Shown here piece after piece: positions 33,945 to 42,705 of a DNA stretch of 64,000 nucleotides (position 1 is the first letter of the stretch; each line of letters begins with the position of its first letter). The stretch comes from Pseudovibrio flavus. GTDB taxonomy: Bacteria; Pseudomonadota; Alphaproteobacteria; Rhizobiales; Stappiaceae. Below the pieces are notes generated by a model. The model did not search any database. It was not told the DNA's origin and saw only the letters and a program-made list of their open reading frames with translations. The stretch covers positions 3,561 through 67,560 of the forward strand of contig NZ_SMMA01000050.1 in NCBI RefSeq assembly GCF_009711345.1. Direction: 5' to 3'. A program made the translations under genes and the position numbers.

Positions 33945-35228
33945 ATGAAAAGCTGGGTTGAAAGCGCCGCGGTCGAGAATTGTCACTTTCCAATTCAGAA
34001 CCTGCCTTTTGGCGTCTTCAGTACAAAAGCACTAAGCCCTCGTTGCTGTACAGCAATTGGAGATTACGTCGTCGATCTTGCCGCTCTGGAAGAGGCAGGT
34101 CTCATCAACGCAGGCGGCGACAAGCCGGTCTTTGACCAGCCAGCGCTGAATGCCTTCATGGGCCTTGGTAAAACGGCTTGGGATGGTGTGCGTGCACAGC
34201 TGACAGACCTGCTGAAAGACGGCGGCAACCCTGCACTCAAGGGTAATGATGCGCTGAAGGAAGCTGCTTTCATCCCAATGGATGCAGCGGCGATGCACCT
34301 GCCATTCACCGTTTCCGAATACACCGACTTCTACGCCGGTCGTCAGCATGCATTCAACGTGGGCACCATGTTCCGTGGTCCTGAAAACGCACTGCCGCCG
34401 AACTGGCTGCACATTCCAATCGGCTACAATGGCCGTGCTTCAACCGTCATCGTTTCTGGCACTGCGGTACGCCGCCCGATGGGCCAGCTCAAAGGCCCGA
34501 ATGACACTGCACCTCGCTTCGGCCCATGTGCGCGTCTCGATATCGAGCTGGAAATGGGCGCCGTCGTTGGCCTGCCAACCGAGATGGGCGAGCCGATCTC
34601 CGTTCAGGAAGCTGATGATCTCATCTTCGGTTACGTTCTGCTGAACGACTGGTCCGCCCGCGATATTCAGGCGTGGGAATACCAGCCGCTTGGCCCGTTC
34701 CAGGCAAAGGCGTTTGCGACCTCCATCAGCCCTTGGGTTGTTTCCAAGGCTGCGCTGGAGCCGTTCCGCACCTCTACGCCAGAGCGTGAAAAGGAGCTGC
34801 TGCCTTACCTCGCAGAGCCGGGACCGATGCTCTACGACATTGAACTTGAAGTGAGCATGCTGCCAAACGGCGGTGACAAGGCAACGACCATTGCCCGCAC
34901 CAACTACAACAACATGTACTATTCCGCAGCCCAGCAGCTGGCGCACCACGCCTCTAGCGGCTGTAAAATGAACACAGGCGACCTTCTGGGTTCTGGCACC
35001 ATCTCCGGTCCTGAAAAGACCCAGTACGGCTCCCTGCTTGAAATCAGCTGGGGTGGCAAAGAGCCCCTCACTCTGGACAGCGGCGAGACCCGCACCTTCA
35101 TTGAGGATGGCGACACCATGACCCTGACCGGTTGGGCACAGGGCGATGGATACCGCATCGGCTTTGGTGAGTGCACCGGCTCCATTCTTCCAGCTCTCGT
35201 AAACAAATTTCCACGCGCGGAGAAATAA
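33945..35228 (+). CDS. fahA: Fumarylacetoacetase
   Basis: 427 residues, full-length two-domain fumarylacetoacetate hydrolase. The N-terminal MKSWVESA...FPIQNLPFGVF is family-typical. The active-site region reads VSEYTDFYAGRQHAFNVGTMFRG (metal Asp and catalytic His); the metal Glu pair lies in RLDIELEMG; LNDWSARDIQAWEYQPLGPFQAKAFATSISPW follows. It splits fumarylacetoacetate (or a related diketo acid) into fumarate and acetoacetate. It is first in an eight-gene plus-strand operon ending in a TRAP importer. The start follows GGGAG by about 10 bases. Confidence 0.95.
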   Translation: MKSWVESAAVENCHFPIQNLPFGVFSTKALSPRCCTAIGDYVVDLAALEEAGLINAGGDKPVFDQPALNAFMGLGKTAWDGVRAQLTDLLKDGGNPALKGNDALKEAAFIPMDAAAMHLPFTVSEYTDFYAGRQHAFNVGTMFRGPENALPPNWLHIPIGYNGRASTVIVSGTAVRRPMGQLKGPNDTAPRFGPCARLDIELEMGAVVGLPTEMGEPISVQEADDLIFGYVLLNDWSARDIQAWEYQPLGPFQAKAFATSISPWVVSKAALEPFRTSTPEREKELLPYLAEPGPMLYDIELEVSMLPNGGDKATTIARTNYNNMYYSAAQQLAHHASSGCKMNTGDLLGSGTISGPEKTQYGSLLEISWGGKEPLTLDSGETRTFIEDGDTMTLTGWAQGDGYRIGFGECTGSILPALVNKFPRAEK

Positions 35229-35232
35229 CGTC

Positions 35233-36183
35233 ATGTCTAAAGCATTTGCCTCTCAAGGTGATATGACCGAAAAGAACATCAGCTTTACCGAAGTTGGCGA
35301 AGGTCTTTATGCCTTCACCGCAGAAGGTGACCCGAACTCCGGCGTGATCATCGGCGACGACAGCGTGATGATCGTAGAAGCGCAGGCGACCCCTCGCCTT
35401 GCACAGAAGGTAATCGACTGCGTTCGCACCGTAACCGACAAACCAATCTCCCACGTGGTTCTCACCCACTACCACGCAGTACGCGTGTTGGGTGCCAGCG
35501 CGTTCGGTGCATCGCAGATCATCATGTCCGACAAGGCCCGCGCCATGGTAATGGAACGCGGTCAGGAAGACTGGGACAGTGAATTCCAGCGTTTCCCTCG
35601 CCTGTTTGAAGGTCATGAGAGCATTCCGGGCCTGACACTGCCGACAACCACCTTCTCCGACAGCATGACCGTTTACCTCGGCAACCGCCGTGTAGACATC
35701 AAGCATCTGGGCCGTGCGCACACCGCAGGTGATGCGGTGATCCATGTGCCAGACCAGAACGTGATGTTCACCGGTGACATCGTTGAGTACCACTCCGCTT
35801 GTTACTGCGGTGATGGCCACTTCAACGACTGGGGCAAGACCCTCGACAACATCAAGGCTTACGACGTTGATGCAATTGCACCGGGTCGTGGTGATGCCCT
35901 CGTCGGCAGCGAGATGGTGAACAAAGCCATCGAATGTACCCGTGACTTTGTAGAGAGCACCTACAAGCCAGCAGCGAAAGTTGCAGCGCGTGGCGGCTCC
36001 TTGAAAGAAGCATGGGACGCAGTACGCGCCGAGTGTGATCCGAAGTTCTCTGACTTCGCCATCTATGAACACTGTCTGCCGTTTAACGTTGCCCGCGCTT
36101 ACGACGAAGCACGCGGCATCGATACCCCACGCATCTGGACTGCTCAGCGCGATCTGGACATGTGGGCAGCGCTTCAGGGCTAA
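35233..36183 (+). CDS. MBL-fold protein with an altered second metal site
   Basis: 316 residues of metallo-beta-lactamase fold. The metal motif is THYHAVRV: His79 and His81 are present, but the usual Asp-His pair is Val83-Arg84. His163 (HTAGD) and Asp182 (FTGD) remain, and the last ligand is Arg219 in PGRG, where PGHG is usual. Site 1 is mostly intact and site 2 largely lost, so it may bind one metal or have another role. Other members of the class are hydrolases, including lactonases and thioesterases. It starts 4 bases after fahA, inside the aromatic-acid operon. Confidence 0.8.
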   Translation: MSKAFASQGDMTEKNISFTEVGEGLYAFTAEGDPNSGVIIGDDSVMIVEAQATPRLAQKVIDCVRTVTDKPISHVVLTHYHAVRVLGASAFGASQIIMSDKARAMVMERGQEDWDSEFQRFPRLFEGHESIPGLTLPTTTFSDSMTVYLGNRRVDIKHLGRAHTAGDAVIHVPDQNVMFTGDIVEYHSACYCGDGHFNDWGKTLDNIKAYDVDAIAPGRGDALVGSEMVNKAIECTRDFVESTYKPAAKVAARGGSLKEAWDAVRAECDPKFSDFAIYEHCLPFNVARAYDEARGIDTPRIWTAQRDLDMWAALQG

Positions 36184-36210
36184 TCGAGAACCACTCGGGA
36201 GGTACGGTTC

Positions 36211-37812
36211 ATGACGAAAATCTTTGAAGTCCCCCTCTACCCATACACCCGCAGTGCGGATCAGGATTCTCCGATGCCTGTCCGCAAGCCGGTGGTGGTG
36301 GTTGGCGCAGGCCCTATCGGCCTCGCCGCTGCCATTGATCTGGCCATGCAGGATGTTGCGGTTGTCGTGGTGGACGACAACGACAAGGTAAGCTGGGGCT
36401 CCCGTGCGGTTTGCTATGCAAAGCGCCCGCTGGAAATTCTCGACCGACTGGGCTGTGGAGACCAGTTCGTTGATACCGGCGTTCAGTGGAATATCGGCAA
36501 GGTGTTTTTTGACGAGCGTCAGGTCTACCAGTTTGACCTGCTGCCGGAAGAAGGCCACAAGCGCCCTGCCTTTATCAACCTGCAACAGTACTATCTGGAG
36601 CAGTTCCTTGTAGAGCGCGTTACCGAGCTTCAAGAGCAAGGCAAGCCAATCGAAATTCGCGGCCGCAACAAGGTGGTTGGCGTTGAAAACGGTGACGGCT
36701 TTGCCACCGTTACTCTGGAAACGCCAGAGGGTCCTTACAAGCTGGAAGCGGATTGGGTTATCGCCTGTGACGGCGCTGCCTCTCCAATCCGCCAGATGCT
36801 CGATCTAGACTTCAAAGGCCGCATCTTTGAAGACAACTTCCTTATTGCCGATGTGGTGATGGATGCCGAGTTCCCGACAGAGCGCTGGTTCTGGTTCGAT
36901 CCGCCGTTCAATCGCGGGCAGTCTGCTCTGCTGCACAAGCAGCCGGACAACGTCTGGCGAATTGACCTGCAGCTGGGCTGGGACATCGACAAGGAAGAAG
37001 AGAAGAAGCCGGAAAACGTCATCCCGCGCCTGAAAGCAATGTTGGGCGAGGATGTGAAGTTCGAACTTGAGTGGGTGTCTATCTACACCTTCCAGTGCCG
37101 CCGTATGGAAACCTTCCGTGCAGGCTCGGTCATCTTTGCCGGTGACAGTGCCCATCAGGTGTCTCCTTTCGGTGCACGCGGTGCGAACTCCGGTCTTCAG
37201 GACACCGACAACCTTGGCTGGAAGCTGAAGCTGGTTATGGATGGCAAAGCGCCTGAAAGCCTGCTGGACAGCTACGACGAAGAGCGCATCTTTGGTGCGG
37301 ACGAGAACATTTTGAACTCATCCCGCTCTACCGACTTCATTACACCGAAGTCAGAAATGAGCCGCATCTTCCGCAATAGCGTGCTTGAGCTGGCAGAAAA
37401 AGCAGAGTTTGCCCGTCCGTTGGTTAACTCCGGCCGCTTGTCTGTTCCGTGTGTTTATGACGGTTCCCGCCTGAACACACCGGACACGGCAGACCTGCCA
37501 ATGCGGTCCCGTCCTGGTTCTCCTGCAAGTGATGCTCCGTTCAAGGGCGGCTGGCTGATGGACCTTTTGGGCAACGGCTTCCAGCTGCTGGCCATCAACA
37601 CCACTGTGCCTGAGGCTCTGGAGTTTGACGGTATTCCAGTCACCGCAGTTCACGCCACCTGTGGCAAGGACGAGCTGCTGGCTGAACGTTATCTGGGCGA
37701 CAGCGAAAGCGCTGTTTACCTCATGCGTCCGGATCAGCACGTTGCGGCCCGCTGGACATCCTACGACGAAGACGATGTGCGCAAGGCACTAGCGCGCGCA
37801 ACTGGCCGGTAA
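36211..37812 (+). CDS. FAD-dependent aromatic-ring monooxygenase (MhpA/MhaA-like)
   Basis: 533 residues, class A flavoprotein hydroxylase. FAD binding: VVVVGAGPIGLAAAIDLA, the DG motif WVIACDGAASPIRQ, and IFAGDSAHQVSPFGARGANS in the C-terminal half. It is expected to hydroxylate a phenolic acid using NAD(P)H and O2. Its combination with a tiny DUF2783 gene and maiA/fahA resembles the two-component 3-hydroxyphenylacetate 6-hydroxylase (MhaAB) that yields homogentisate; MhpA-type phenylpropionate hydroxylation is the alternative. GGGAGG sits upstream of the ATG. Confidence 0.88.
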   Translation: MTKIFEVPLYPYTRSADQDSPMPVRKPVVVVGAGPIGLAAAIDLAMQDVAVVVVDDNDKVSWGSRAVCYAKRPLEILDRLGCGDQFVDTGVQWNIGKVFFDERQVYQFDLLPEEGHKRPAFINLQQYYLEQFLVERVTELQEQGKPIEIRGRNKVVGVENGDGFATVTLETPEGPYKLEADWVIACDGAASPIRQMLDLDFKGRIFEDNFLIADVVMDAEFPTERWFWFDPPFNRGQSALLHKQPDNVWRIDLQLGWDIDKEEEKKPENVIPRLKAMLGEDVKFELEWVSIYTFQCRRMETFRAGSVIFAGDSAHQVSPFGARGANSGLQDTDNLGWKLKLVMDGKAPESLLDSYDEERIFGADENILNSSRSTDFITPKSEMSRIFRNSVLELAEKAEFARPLVNSGRLSVPCVYDGSRLNTPDTADLPMRSRPGSPASDAPFKGGWLMDLLGNGFQLLAINTTVPEALEFDGIPVTAVHATCGKDELLAERYLGDSESAVYLMRPDQHVAARWTSYDEDDVRKALARATGR

Positions 37813-37826
37813 GGGGAGACAAGACC

Positions 37827-38018
37827 ATGAGCACCTTGCAAACCAAGCCAAACCTGAAAGACCCTGACGGGTTTTATTCCGAGCTGCTGAAAGCGCACGA
37901 AGGCAAGACACTGGAAGAGAGCCAGCAGATCAACGCCAAGCTTGTTCTTATCCTTGCAAACCATGTGGGCGACAGAGCGGTGCTTCGGGAGGCACTTGCT
38001 CTGGCCAGCGACAGCTAA
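37827..38018 (+). CDS. DUF2783 small protein, possible hydroxylase coupling subunit
   Basis: 63 residues, soluble and helical, with a good ribosome-binding site (GGGGAGA) upstream. The sequence NLKDPDGFYSELLKAHEGKT followed by ESQQINAKLVLILANHVGD matches DUF2783 proteins, typically next to flavin monooxygenase genes of this type. The small MhaB coupling protein of Pseudomonas is the closest functional precedent I can name; that the two are homologous is inference. It lies 14 bases after the monooxygenase gene. Confidence 0.78.
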   Translation: MSTLQTKPNLKDPDGFYSELLKAHEGKTLEESQQINAKLVLILANHVGDRAVLREALALASDS

Positions 38019-38052
38019 ACCCTTCGGGCACCATATTTCGGGAGTTTCATTG

Positions 38053-38592
38053 ATGAAAATCGAGCAAATCCATCACGTTGCCTACCGCTGTAAAGACGCG
38101 AAAGAAACCGTCGAGTGGTACACCAAGAACCTGAACATGGACTTCGTTCTGGCAATCGCTGAAGACAAGGTTCCTTCTACCCACGAGCCGGACCCATACA
38201 TGCACATCTTCCTTGATGCAGGCATGGGCAACGTTCTGGCGTTCTTCGAGCTGCCGACCAAGCCGGAGATGGGCCGCGATCCAAACACCCCTATCTGGGT
38301 GCAGCACATCGCCTTTAAGGTGAAGGACCGTGAAACCCTGCTGCAATTCAAGGAAAACCTTGAAAACAACGGCATCGAGGTTCTGGGCGTAACAGATCAC
38401 TCCATCTTCCATTCCATCTACTTCTTCGACCCGAACGGCCACCGCATTGAGTTGGCCTGTCCGGATCCGCAGGAAGAAGCAATGCTTGAAAAGCTGGATG
38501 CCGTGAAGTGGCAGATGCTTGAAGACTGGAGCAAAACCAAGCGCGCACCAAAGCACGCTGAGTGGCTTCATAAGAAAGAGTTCACTGACTAA
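38053..38592 (+). CDS. VOC-family protein of the aromatic operon
   Basis: 179 residues from the start at 38053 (GGAG 8 bases upstream). The first module has QIHHVAYRCKDAKETVEWYT, the second WVQHIAFKVKDRETLLQF, and the closing strand FDPNGHRIELACP gives the last metal Glu. The His/Glu set for one metal is present. VOC proteins include ring-cleaving extradiol dioxygenases as well as glyoxalases and isomerases. As no classic ring-cleavage enzyme is encoded in the operon, a dioxygenase role is possible, but glyoxalase-type chemistry is equally compatible. Confidence 0.85.
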   Translation: MKIEQIHHVAYRCKDAKETVEWYTKNLNMDFVLAIAEDKVPSTHEPDPYMHIFLDAGMGNVLAFFELPTKPEMGRDPNTPIWVQHIAFKVKDRETLLQFKENLENNGIEVLGVTDHSIFHSIYFFDPNGHRIELACPDPQEEAMLEKLDAVKWQMLEDWSKTKRAPKHAEWLHKKEFTD

Positions 38593-38622
38593 CGCAATAA
38601 CGCACCCCATCGAACACAAAGG

Positions 38623-38661
38623 GGCCTGAGAAGAGCGAGGAGGAAAGCCTCTTTTCAGGCC
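38623..38661 (+). promoter_or_regulatory. Intercistronic stem-loop before dctP
   Basis: GGCCTGAGAAGAG (38623-38635) pairs with CTCTTTTCAGGCC (38649-38661), 12 of 13 positions, around a 13-base loop, 20 bases upstream of the dctP start. It is a likely RNA-processing or partial-termination element that sets the ratio of binding protein to the upstream enzymes. Confidence 0.65.
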
Positions 38662-38681
38662 AGACATTCTGGGAGGATTAT

Positions 38682-39713
38682 ATGTTTTTGAAGAAGACCC
38701 TTATCGCCGCAGGTATTGCAGGTTTGATGGCCCCGTTCGCGCTGGCCAGCAGTGCAAGCGCTGACACCAAGCTCATTCTCAGCTCTTGGCTGCCTCCAAA
38801 GCACCCGATCGTTGTAAACGCGATCAAGCCTTGGGCACGTGAAATCAAAAAGGTAACTGACGGCCGCGTAAGCGTTCGCGTTCTGGCAAAGCCTGCTGGC
38901 GCACCACCTGCCCACTACGACATGGCAGTTGATGGCGTTGCAGACATCACCTACGGCCTGCACTCCTTTACCAAAGACAACCGCTTTGAGCGTTCGCGCA
39001 TTGGCCAGTTCTCCTTCATCGGTGATGATGCTGTTGCTGGCTCCAAGGCATTTTGGAATGTTTACGCTGGTGATCTGGATGCGCAGGCAGAACACAAGGG
39101 CACCAAGGTTCTTGGCCTCTTTGTTCACGGCCCGGGCCTCTTGCACAACAACGTTCGCAAGGTTGAAACCGCTGACGACATGAAGGGTCTGAAGATCCGC
39201 GTTCCAGGTGGCTACATTGCAGACCTCGTGAAAGACATGGGCGCAAACTCCGTTTTCATGTCCTCCTCTGAAGTGTACGAGCAGCTTTCCCGCGGCATCA
39301 TTGACGGCGCGACCTTCACCTACGAAGCGCTTACCGCTTTCAACCTGACCAAACACGTCAAGTACTCCATGAAAGTACCGGGCGGCATCTACAACACCAC
39401 TTGGTTCCTCGTGATGAACGAAGGCAAGTGGAACGATATCTCTGCTGAAGATCAGGCTGCTATTGAAGCGATCTCCGGCGTTGCCTTCGCTGAGCGCGTT
39501 GGTAAGGCATGGAACGATGCAGACGTGAAAGCGACCAAGAAGATCACCGCAGCAGGTATCGAGCTTTACAACGCACCAGATGCCCTCGTTGACAGCATCA
39601 AGGCAAAGGCTGCCGCTTATGAAGCAGCATGGTCTGCTGCAATTGCTGAAGATGGCTTTGACGGCACAGCAGCTCTTGCTGAAATGCGCAAACAGTCTGG
39701 AGTTGCCAAGTGA
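38682..39713 (+). CDS. TRAP importer periplasmic binding protein (DctP family)
   Basis: 343 residues with a signal peptide (MFLKKTLIAAGIAGLMAPFA to about ASSASA). DctP features: LILSSWLPPKHPIV at the mature N terminus and GLKIRVPGGYIADLV with the conserved Arg that salt-bridges a ligand carboxylate. It delivers an organic acid, here probably an aromatic acid, to DctQM using the sodium gradient. GGGAGG lies 8-9 bases before the ATG. The stop overlaps the dctQ start by 4 bases. Confidence 0.93.
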   Translation: MFLKKTLIAAGIAGLMAPFALASSASADTKLILSSWLPPKHPIVVNAIKPWAREIKKVTDGRVSVRVLAKPAGAPPAHYDMAVDGVADITYGLHSFTKDNRFERSRIGQFSFIGDDAVAGSKAFWNVYAGDLDAQAEHKGTKVLGLFVHGPGLLHNNVRKVETADDMKGLKIRVPGGYIADLVKDMGANSVFMSSSEVYEQLSRGIIDGATFTYEALTAFNLTKHVKYSMKVPGGIYNTTWFLVMNEGKWNDISAEDQAAIEAISGVAFAERVGKAWNDADVKATKKITAAGIELYNAPDALVDSIKAKAAAYEAAWSAAIAEDGFDGTAALAEMRKQSGVAK

Positions 39714-40222
39714 CGAAAGCACGCACCGAGCAACGGAGGGCGCGTAAAGCGCTCTCCCTCACCAAAATGATAAACCTTGGTGTTGGCATCGGCTGTTGTT
39801 TGCTTATCGCGGGCCTGACGGTTCTAACACTTGCTGACGTGGTGGGACGGTACTGGTTGAACGCTCCGGTAAGAGGTGCGTTTGAACTAACCCAGCTCAT
39901 GCTCTGTGCGCTGGTATTTGCTGCCCTTCCATTAACAACCCATGCGAAAGGCCATGTAGAAGTCGACATTTTCTACGGCCTCGTTCCGCCAGTTGGACAA
40001 AACTTCATGCGTTTTGTCTCCTCCACGTTCTCTTGCGTGGTTCTGGGCATTCTGGCGTGGCGCCTCGGAGCTGAAGGACTAAAGCTTGGTCATGACGGTG
40101 CAGTTACCAATGCACTGGACGTTCCATACGCACCCCTTGCGTGGCTGGCTGCACTTTGCACCGCGCTTGCTGCTCTTTACGCCTTCCAGCTGATTTTTAC
40201 TGCATTTCGTCGGGGGTACTAA
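39710..40222 (+). CDS. TRAP importer small membrane subunit (DctQ family)
   Basis: 170 residues with four predicted membrane helices. Family hallmarks are LTLADVVGRYWLNAPVRGAFELTQLM and HAKGHVEVDIFY. It uses a GTG start overlapping the dctP stop by 4 bases, so the genes are translationally coupled; dctM follows 3 bases after its stop. Confidence 0.92.
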   Translation: MTKARTEQRRARKALSLTKMINLGVGIGCCLLIAGLTVLTLADVVGRYWLNAPVRGAFELTQLMLCALVFAALPLTTHAKGHVEVDIFYGLVPPVGQNFMRFVSSTFSCVVLGILAWRLGAEGLKLGHDGAVTNALDVPYAPLAWLAALCTALAALYAFQLIFTAFRRGY

Positions 40223-40225
40223 TCC

Positions 40226-41542
40226 ATGTTTGAATCGCTCCTTGGCGGCGCTGTGCTGCTGACCCTAATCTTTTTGCGCGTACCTATCGCGTTTGCGATG
40301 ATCGCCGTCGGTGCAGTTGGCTTTGCCTACCTGCGCGGCTGGAGCGCAACATGGTCCATGATTAGTACCACGACGTTTGAAACCGGCCTGTCCTACTCCC
40401 TTTCGGTGGTGCCGCTATTCATCATCATGGGCAACCTGCTCACCATTTCCGGTGTAAGTCATGGCCTCTATGCTGCTGCAAACCGTCTAACCGGCGGTGC
40501 ACGCGGTGGCTTGGCAATGGCCTCCATTGTGGCCTGTGGCGGCTTCAGCGCTGTTTGCGGCTCGTCCCTTGCAACCGCTGCAACCATGTCCAAGGTTGCC
40601 ATGCCGTCCATGCGCAAATACGGCTATGCTGACAGTCTTGCAGCAGGCTCCATCGCAGCGGGCGGAACACTCGGCATTCTTATTCCGCCAAGCGTGATCC
40701 TCATCATCTATGGCCTTATTACCGAGACCGACATCGGCAAGCTGTTCATCGCTGGTGTTATTCCCGGCCTTCTGGGCGTCGTTCTCTATCTTGCAGCCAT
40801 CTACATTGCTGTTTTGATCAAGCCGGAACTTGCCCCAAAGAGTAACCACACCGAGCCATTCACCACCCGCGAAAAAGTAGGCGTGGGCGCAGTAATTGGC
40901 CTGTTCGCCCTTATCATGACCGGTATCTATGGCGGGTTCTTCACGCCAACAGAAGCTGCAGGTATTGGTGCTGGCGTGTCCTTCCTCATCGCTTTGGGAA
41001 TGGGCGGTCTCACAACACAGAAGCTTTTCAACGCAACGCTGGACAGCGTGCGCACCACCGCGATGATCTTCATCATCATCATCGGTGCAGAAATCTTCGC
41101 CAACTTCGTGAACTTTGCTGGCCTGCCGGATTACCTGCTGGAGTGGGTGCTGGATATGGACATCAACGCCTATCTGGTGATCGCGCTCATCGTTCTCATC
41201 TACATTGCCCTTGGCTGTGTGCTTGAGAGCCTTTCCATGATCCTGCTGACCGTTCCTGTATTCTATCCGGTTATCATGGAGTTGGACTTTGGCGTGGAAG
41301 CGCTAAGCGATCCTGAATCTGTGCTCATCTGGTTCGCTATTATCGTGGTTGTTGTGACGGAGATCAGCCTCATATCACCGCCGGTTGGCATGAACGTCTT
41401 CATCCTGCGCAATGTGCTGCGCGATGTTTCCCTGCCAACTATCTTCAAAGGCGTGCTGCCGTTCTGGACCTCCGACATCGTGCGCCTTCTTATCCTCATT
41501 GCGGTGCCATCGGTTACGCTTTGGCTAGTCAATGCAATGTAG
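40226..41542 (+). CDS. TRAP importer large membrane subunit (DctM family)
   Basis: 438 residues, about 12 membrane helices, the sodium-coupled transport subunit. Motifs: GGFSAVCGSSLATAATMSKVAMP, then LAAGSIAAGGTLGILIPPSVILIIYG, and GFFTPTEAAGIGAG. Last gene of the operon, followed by a terminator. With DctP and DctQ it should import the substrate of the upstream hydroxylase pathway. Confidence 0.95.
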   Translation: MFESLLGGAVLLTLIFLRVPIAFAMIAVGAVGFAYLRGWSATWSMISTTTFETGLSYSLSVVPLFIIMGNLLTISGVSHGLYAAANRLTGGARGGLAMASIVACGGFSAVCGSSLATAATMSKVAMPSMRKYGYADSLAAGSIAAGGTLGILIPPSVILIIYGLITETDIGKLFIAGVIPGLLGVVLYLAAIYIAVLIKPELAPKSNHTEPFTTREKVGVGAVIGLFALIMTGIYGGFFTPTEAAGIGAGVSFLIALGMGGLTTQKLFNATLDSVRTTAMIFIIIIGAEIFANFVNFAGLPDYLLEWVLDMDINAYLVIALIVLIYIALGCVLESLSMILLTVPVFYPVIMELDFGVEALSDPESVLIWFAIIVVVVTEISLISPPVGMNVFILRNVLRDVSLPTIFKGVLPFWTSDIVRLLILIAVPSVTLWLVNAM

Positions 41543-41574
41543 GGGCTCCCCCCTTTACTCCTCCCCTACATAAG

Positions 41575-41602
41575 AAAAGGCCGCCTTCCCAGCGGCCTTT
41601 TT
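41575..41602. terminator. Bidirectional terminator after dctM
   Basis: AAAAGGCCGC pairs perfectly with GCGGCCTTTT around a 7-base loop. It lies between convergent dctM and the barrel-protein gene. A second dyad, GTAGGGG/CCCCTAC (41539-41569), overlaps the dctM stop. Confidence 0.9.
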
Positions 41603-41630
41603 GCATTTCTGATCCCATTAAGATCGCAGT

Positions 41631-42635
41631 CTAGAAGGTCATGGTCGCCCGCACGCCAACCGTAAAGCCAAGCAAGTCACCATCAACCAGTCGAAGCTTT
41701 CCACCTGCTGCATCGGTAGGAACCGAGCCATAGTCTACCTGAGGTGCGTGAGACAGGTAGGAAACCTCACCAAAACCACCAAGATTGATTGCGTCAGTGT
41801 ACTGGTAATCCAGCGCGGCTTTGAGACTTGCACTCATCGCAGCCTTGTTGGTTTTCAATGAAGCAGATATTTCGCTTTCAGGACCAGAGTTCGTCCATAT
41901 ATTTTGATCCGCCGTGAACTTGGTCGCACTCTGAAACACGCCGAACTCACCTTTAAGCGAAGCAGAAAGATCCGGCCTAAGAGCTCTCTGGAATTGGGCG
42001 GATACGATACCACCCCAGTAGTCTGTTCGAAGCTCGTCGCTTTGCATCACCTGTGTAACAGCAGTGGAGCTGATCAGCCCGTGATGATTTCGTTCCTCAC
42101 TTAAACGACGCGCGGAAGGACCAACGCCAAACACAAAGCTGCTTTCAGTCCCGACAACTTGGTGAATAGAGAGCAGTATCGCTGCACCACTATAGAAGAA
42201 GTCTCTTTCAACATCGGTGAAGAGAGTGTGTCCGTCACTGGTGCCCCATCCACCACCGTTATCTAGTCCAGCCCAACCATATCGTTCTCCTGGTCCACTA
42301 TCTAAGAACGCATCATCTGAGTTTGATTGGGTTGCTGTAAAGCGCCCTTGGACGGACAGTGAGATGCCGCCGTTGGCATGTTCCATCGGCCGCAACATGG
42401 CACCATAGACGCCGCTAAGTGCAAAGCCTCCTGATACGCCATTGTCTACGTTCAGATCGCGAATTCTTTTAAAGGGAGTACTCTCTCCACGCTCAGCAAA
42501 AAACTGGCTCTCCTCGCCGACCAGAACTGCCGCTCCTAACTCCAATTGTGAGAAAAACTCGGCTGAATGGGCAGGGTTAGTCAGGCCCGCTGCAAAAAAT
42601 AAAGCGGCGGGTAACCGAGATACGGCGGAAGGCAT
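41631..42635 (-). CDS. Uncharacterised outer-membrane beta-barrel protein
   Basis: 334 residues. A signal peptide (MPSAVSRLPAALFFAAGLTN to about AHSA) is followed by alternating amphipathic strands such as GGISLSVQGRFTATQ and SASLKGEFGVFQS, and the protein ends FTVGVRATMTF with terminal Phe, the barrel sorting signal. I do not recognise the family. It is monocistronic and convergent with the TRAP operon. Porin, adhesin or surface-marker roles are all possible. Confidence 0.7.
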   Translation of the reverse strand: MPSAVSRLPAALFFAAGLTNPAHSAEFFSQLELGAAVLVGEESQFFAERGESTPFKRIRDLNVDNGVSGGFALSGVYGAMLRPMEHANGGISLSVQGRFTATQSNSDDAFLDSGPGERYGWAGLDNGGGWGTSDGHTLFTDVERDFFYSGAAILLSIHQVVGTESSFVFGVGPSARRLSEERNHHGLISSTAVTQVMQSDELRTDYWGGIVSAQFQRALRPDLSASLKGEFGVFQSATKFTADQNIWTNSGPESEISASLKTNKAAMSASLKAALDYQYTDAINLGGFGEVSYLSHAPQVDYGSVPTDAAGGKLRLVDGDLLGFTVGVRATMTF

Positions 42636-42705
42636 CTAAAAATCCATTATGCTTAAAATCTTAATGGAAATTAATATATTCAATTCGGGAGAGTATTTCC
42701 ACCTA

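Noticed and set aside
35098-36639. Minus-strand frame of 513 codons across fahA, MBL and monooxygenase genes
   Set aside because: It crosses gene boundaries of a well-supported operon and shows no motif.
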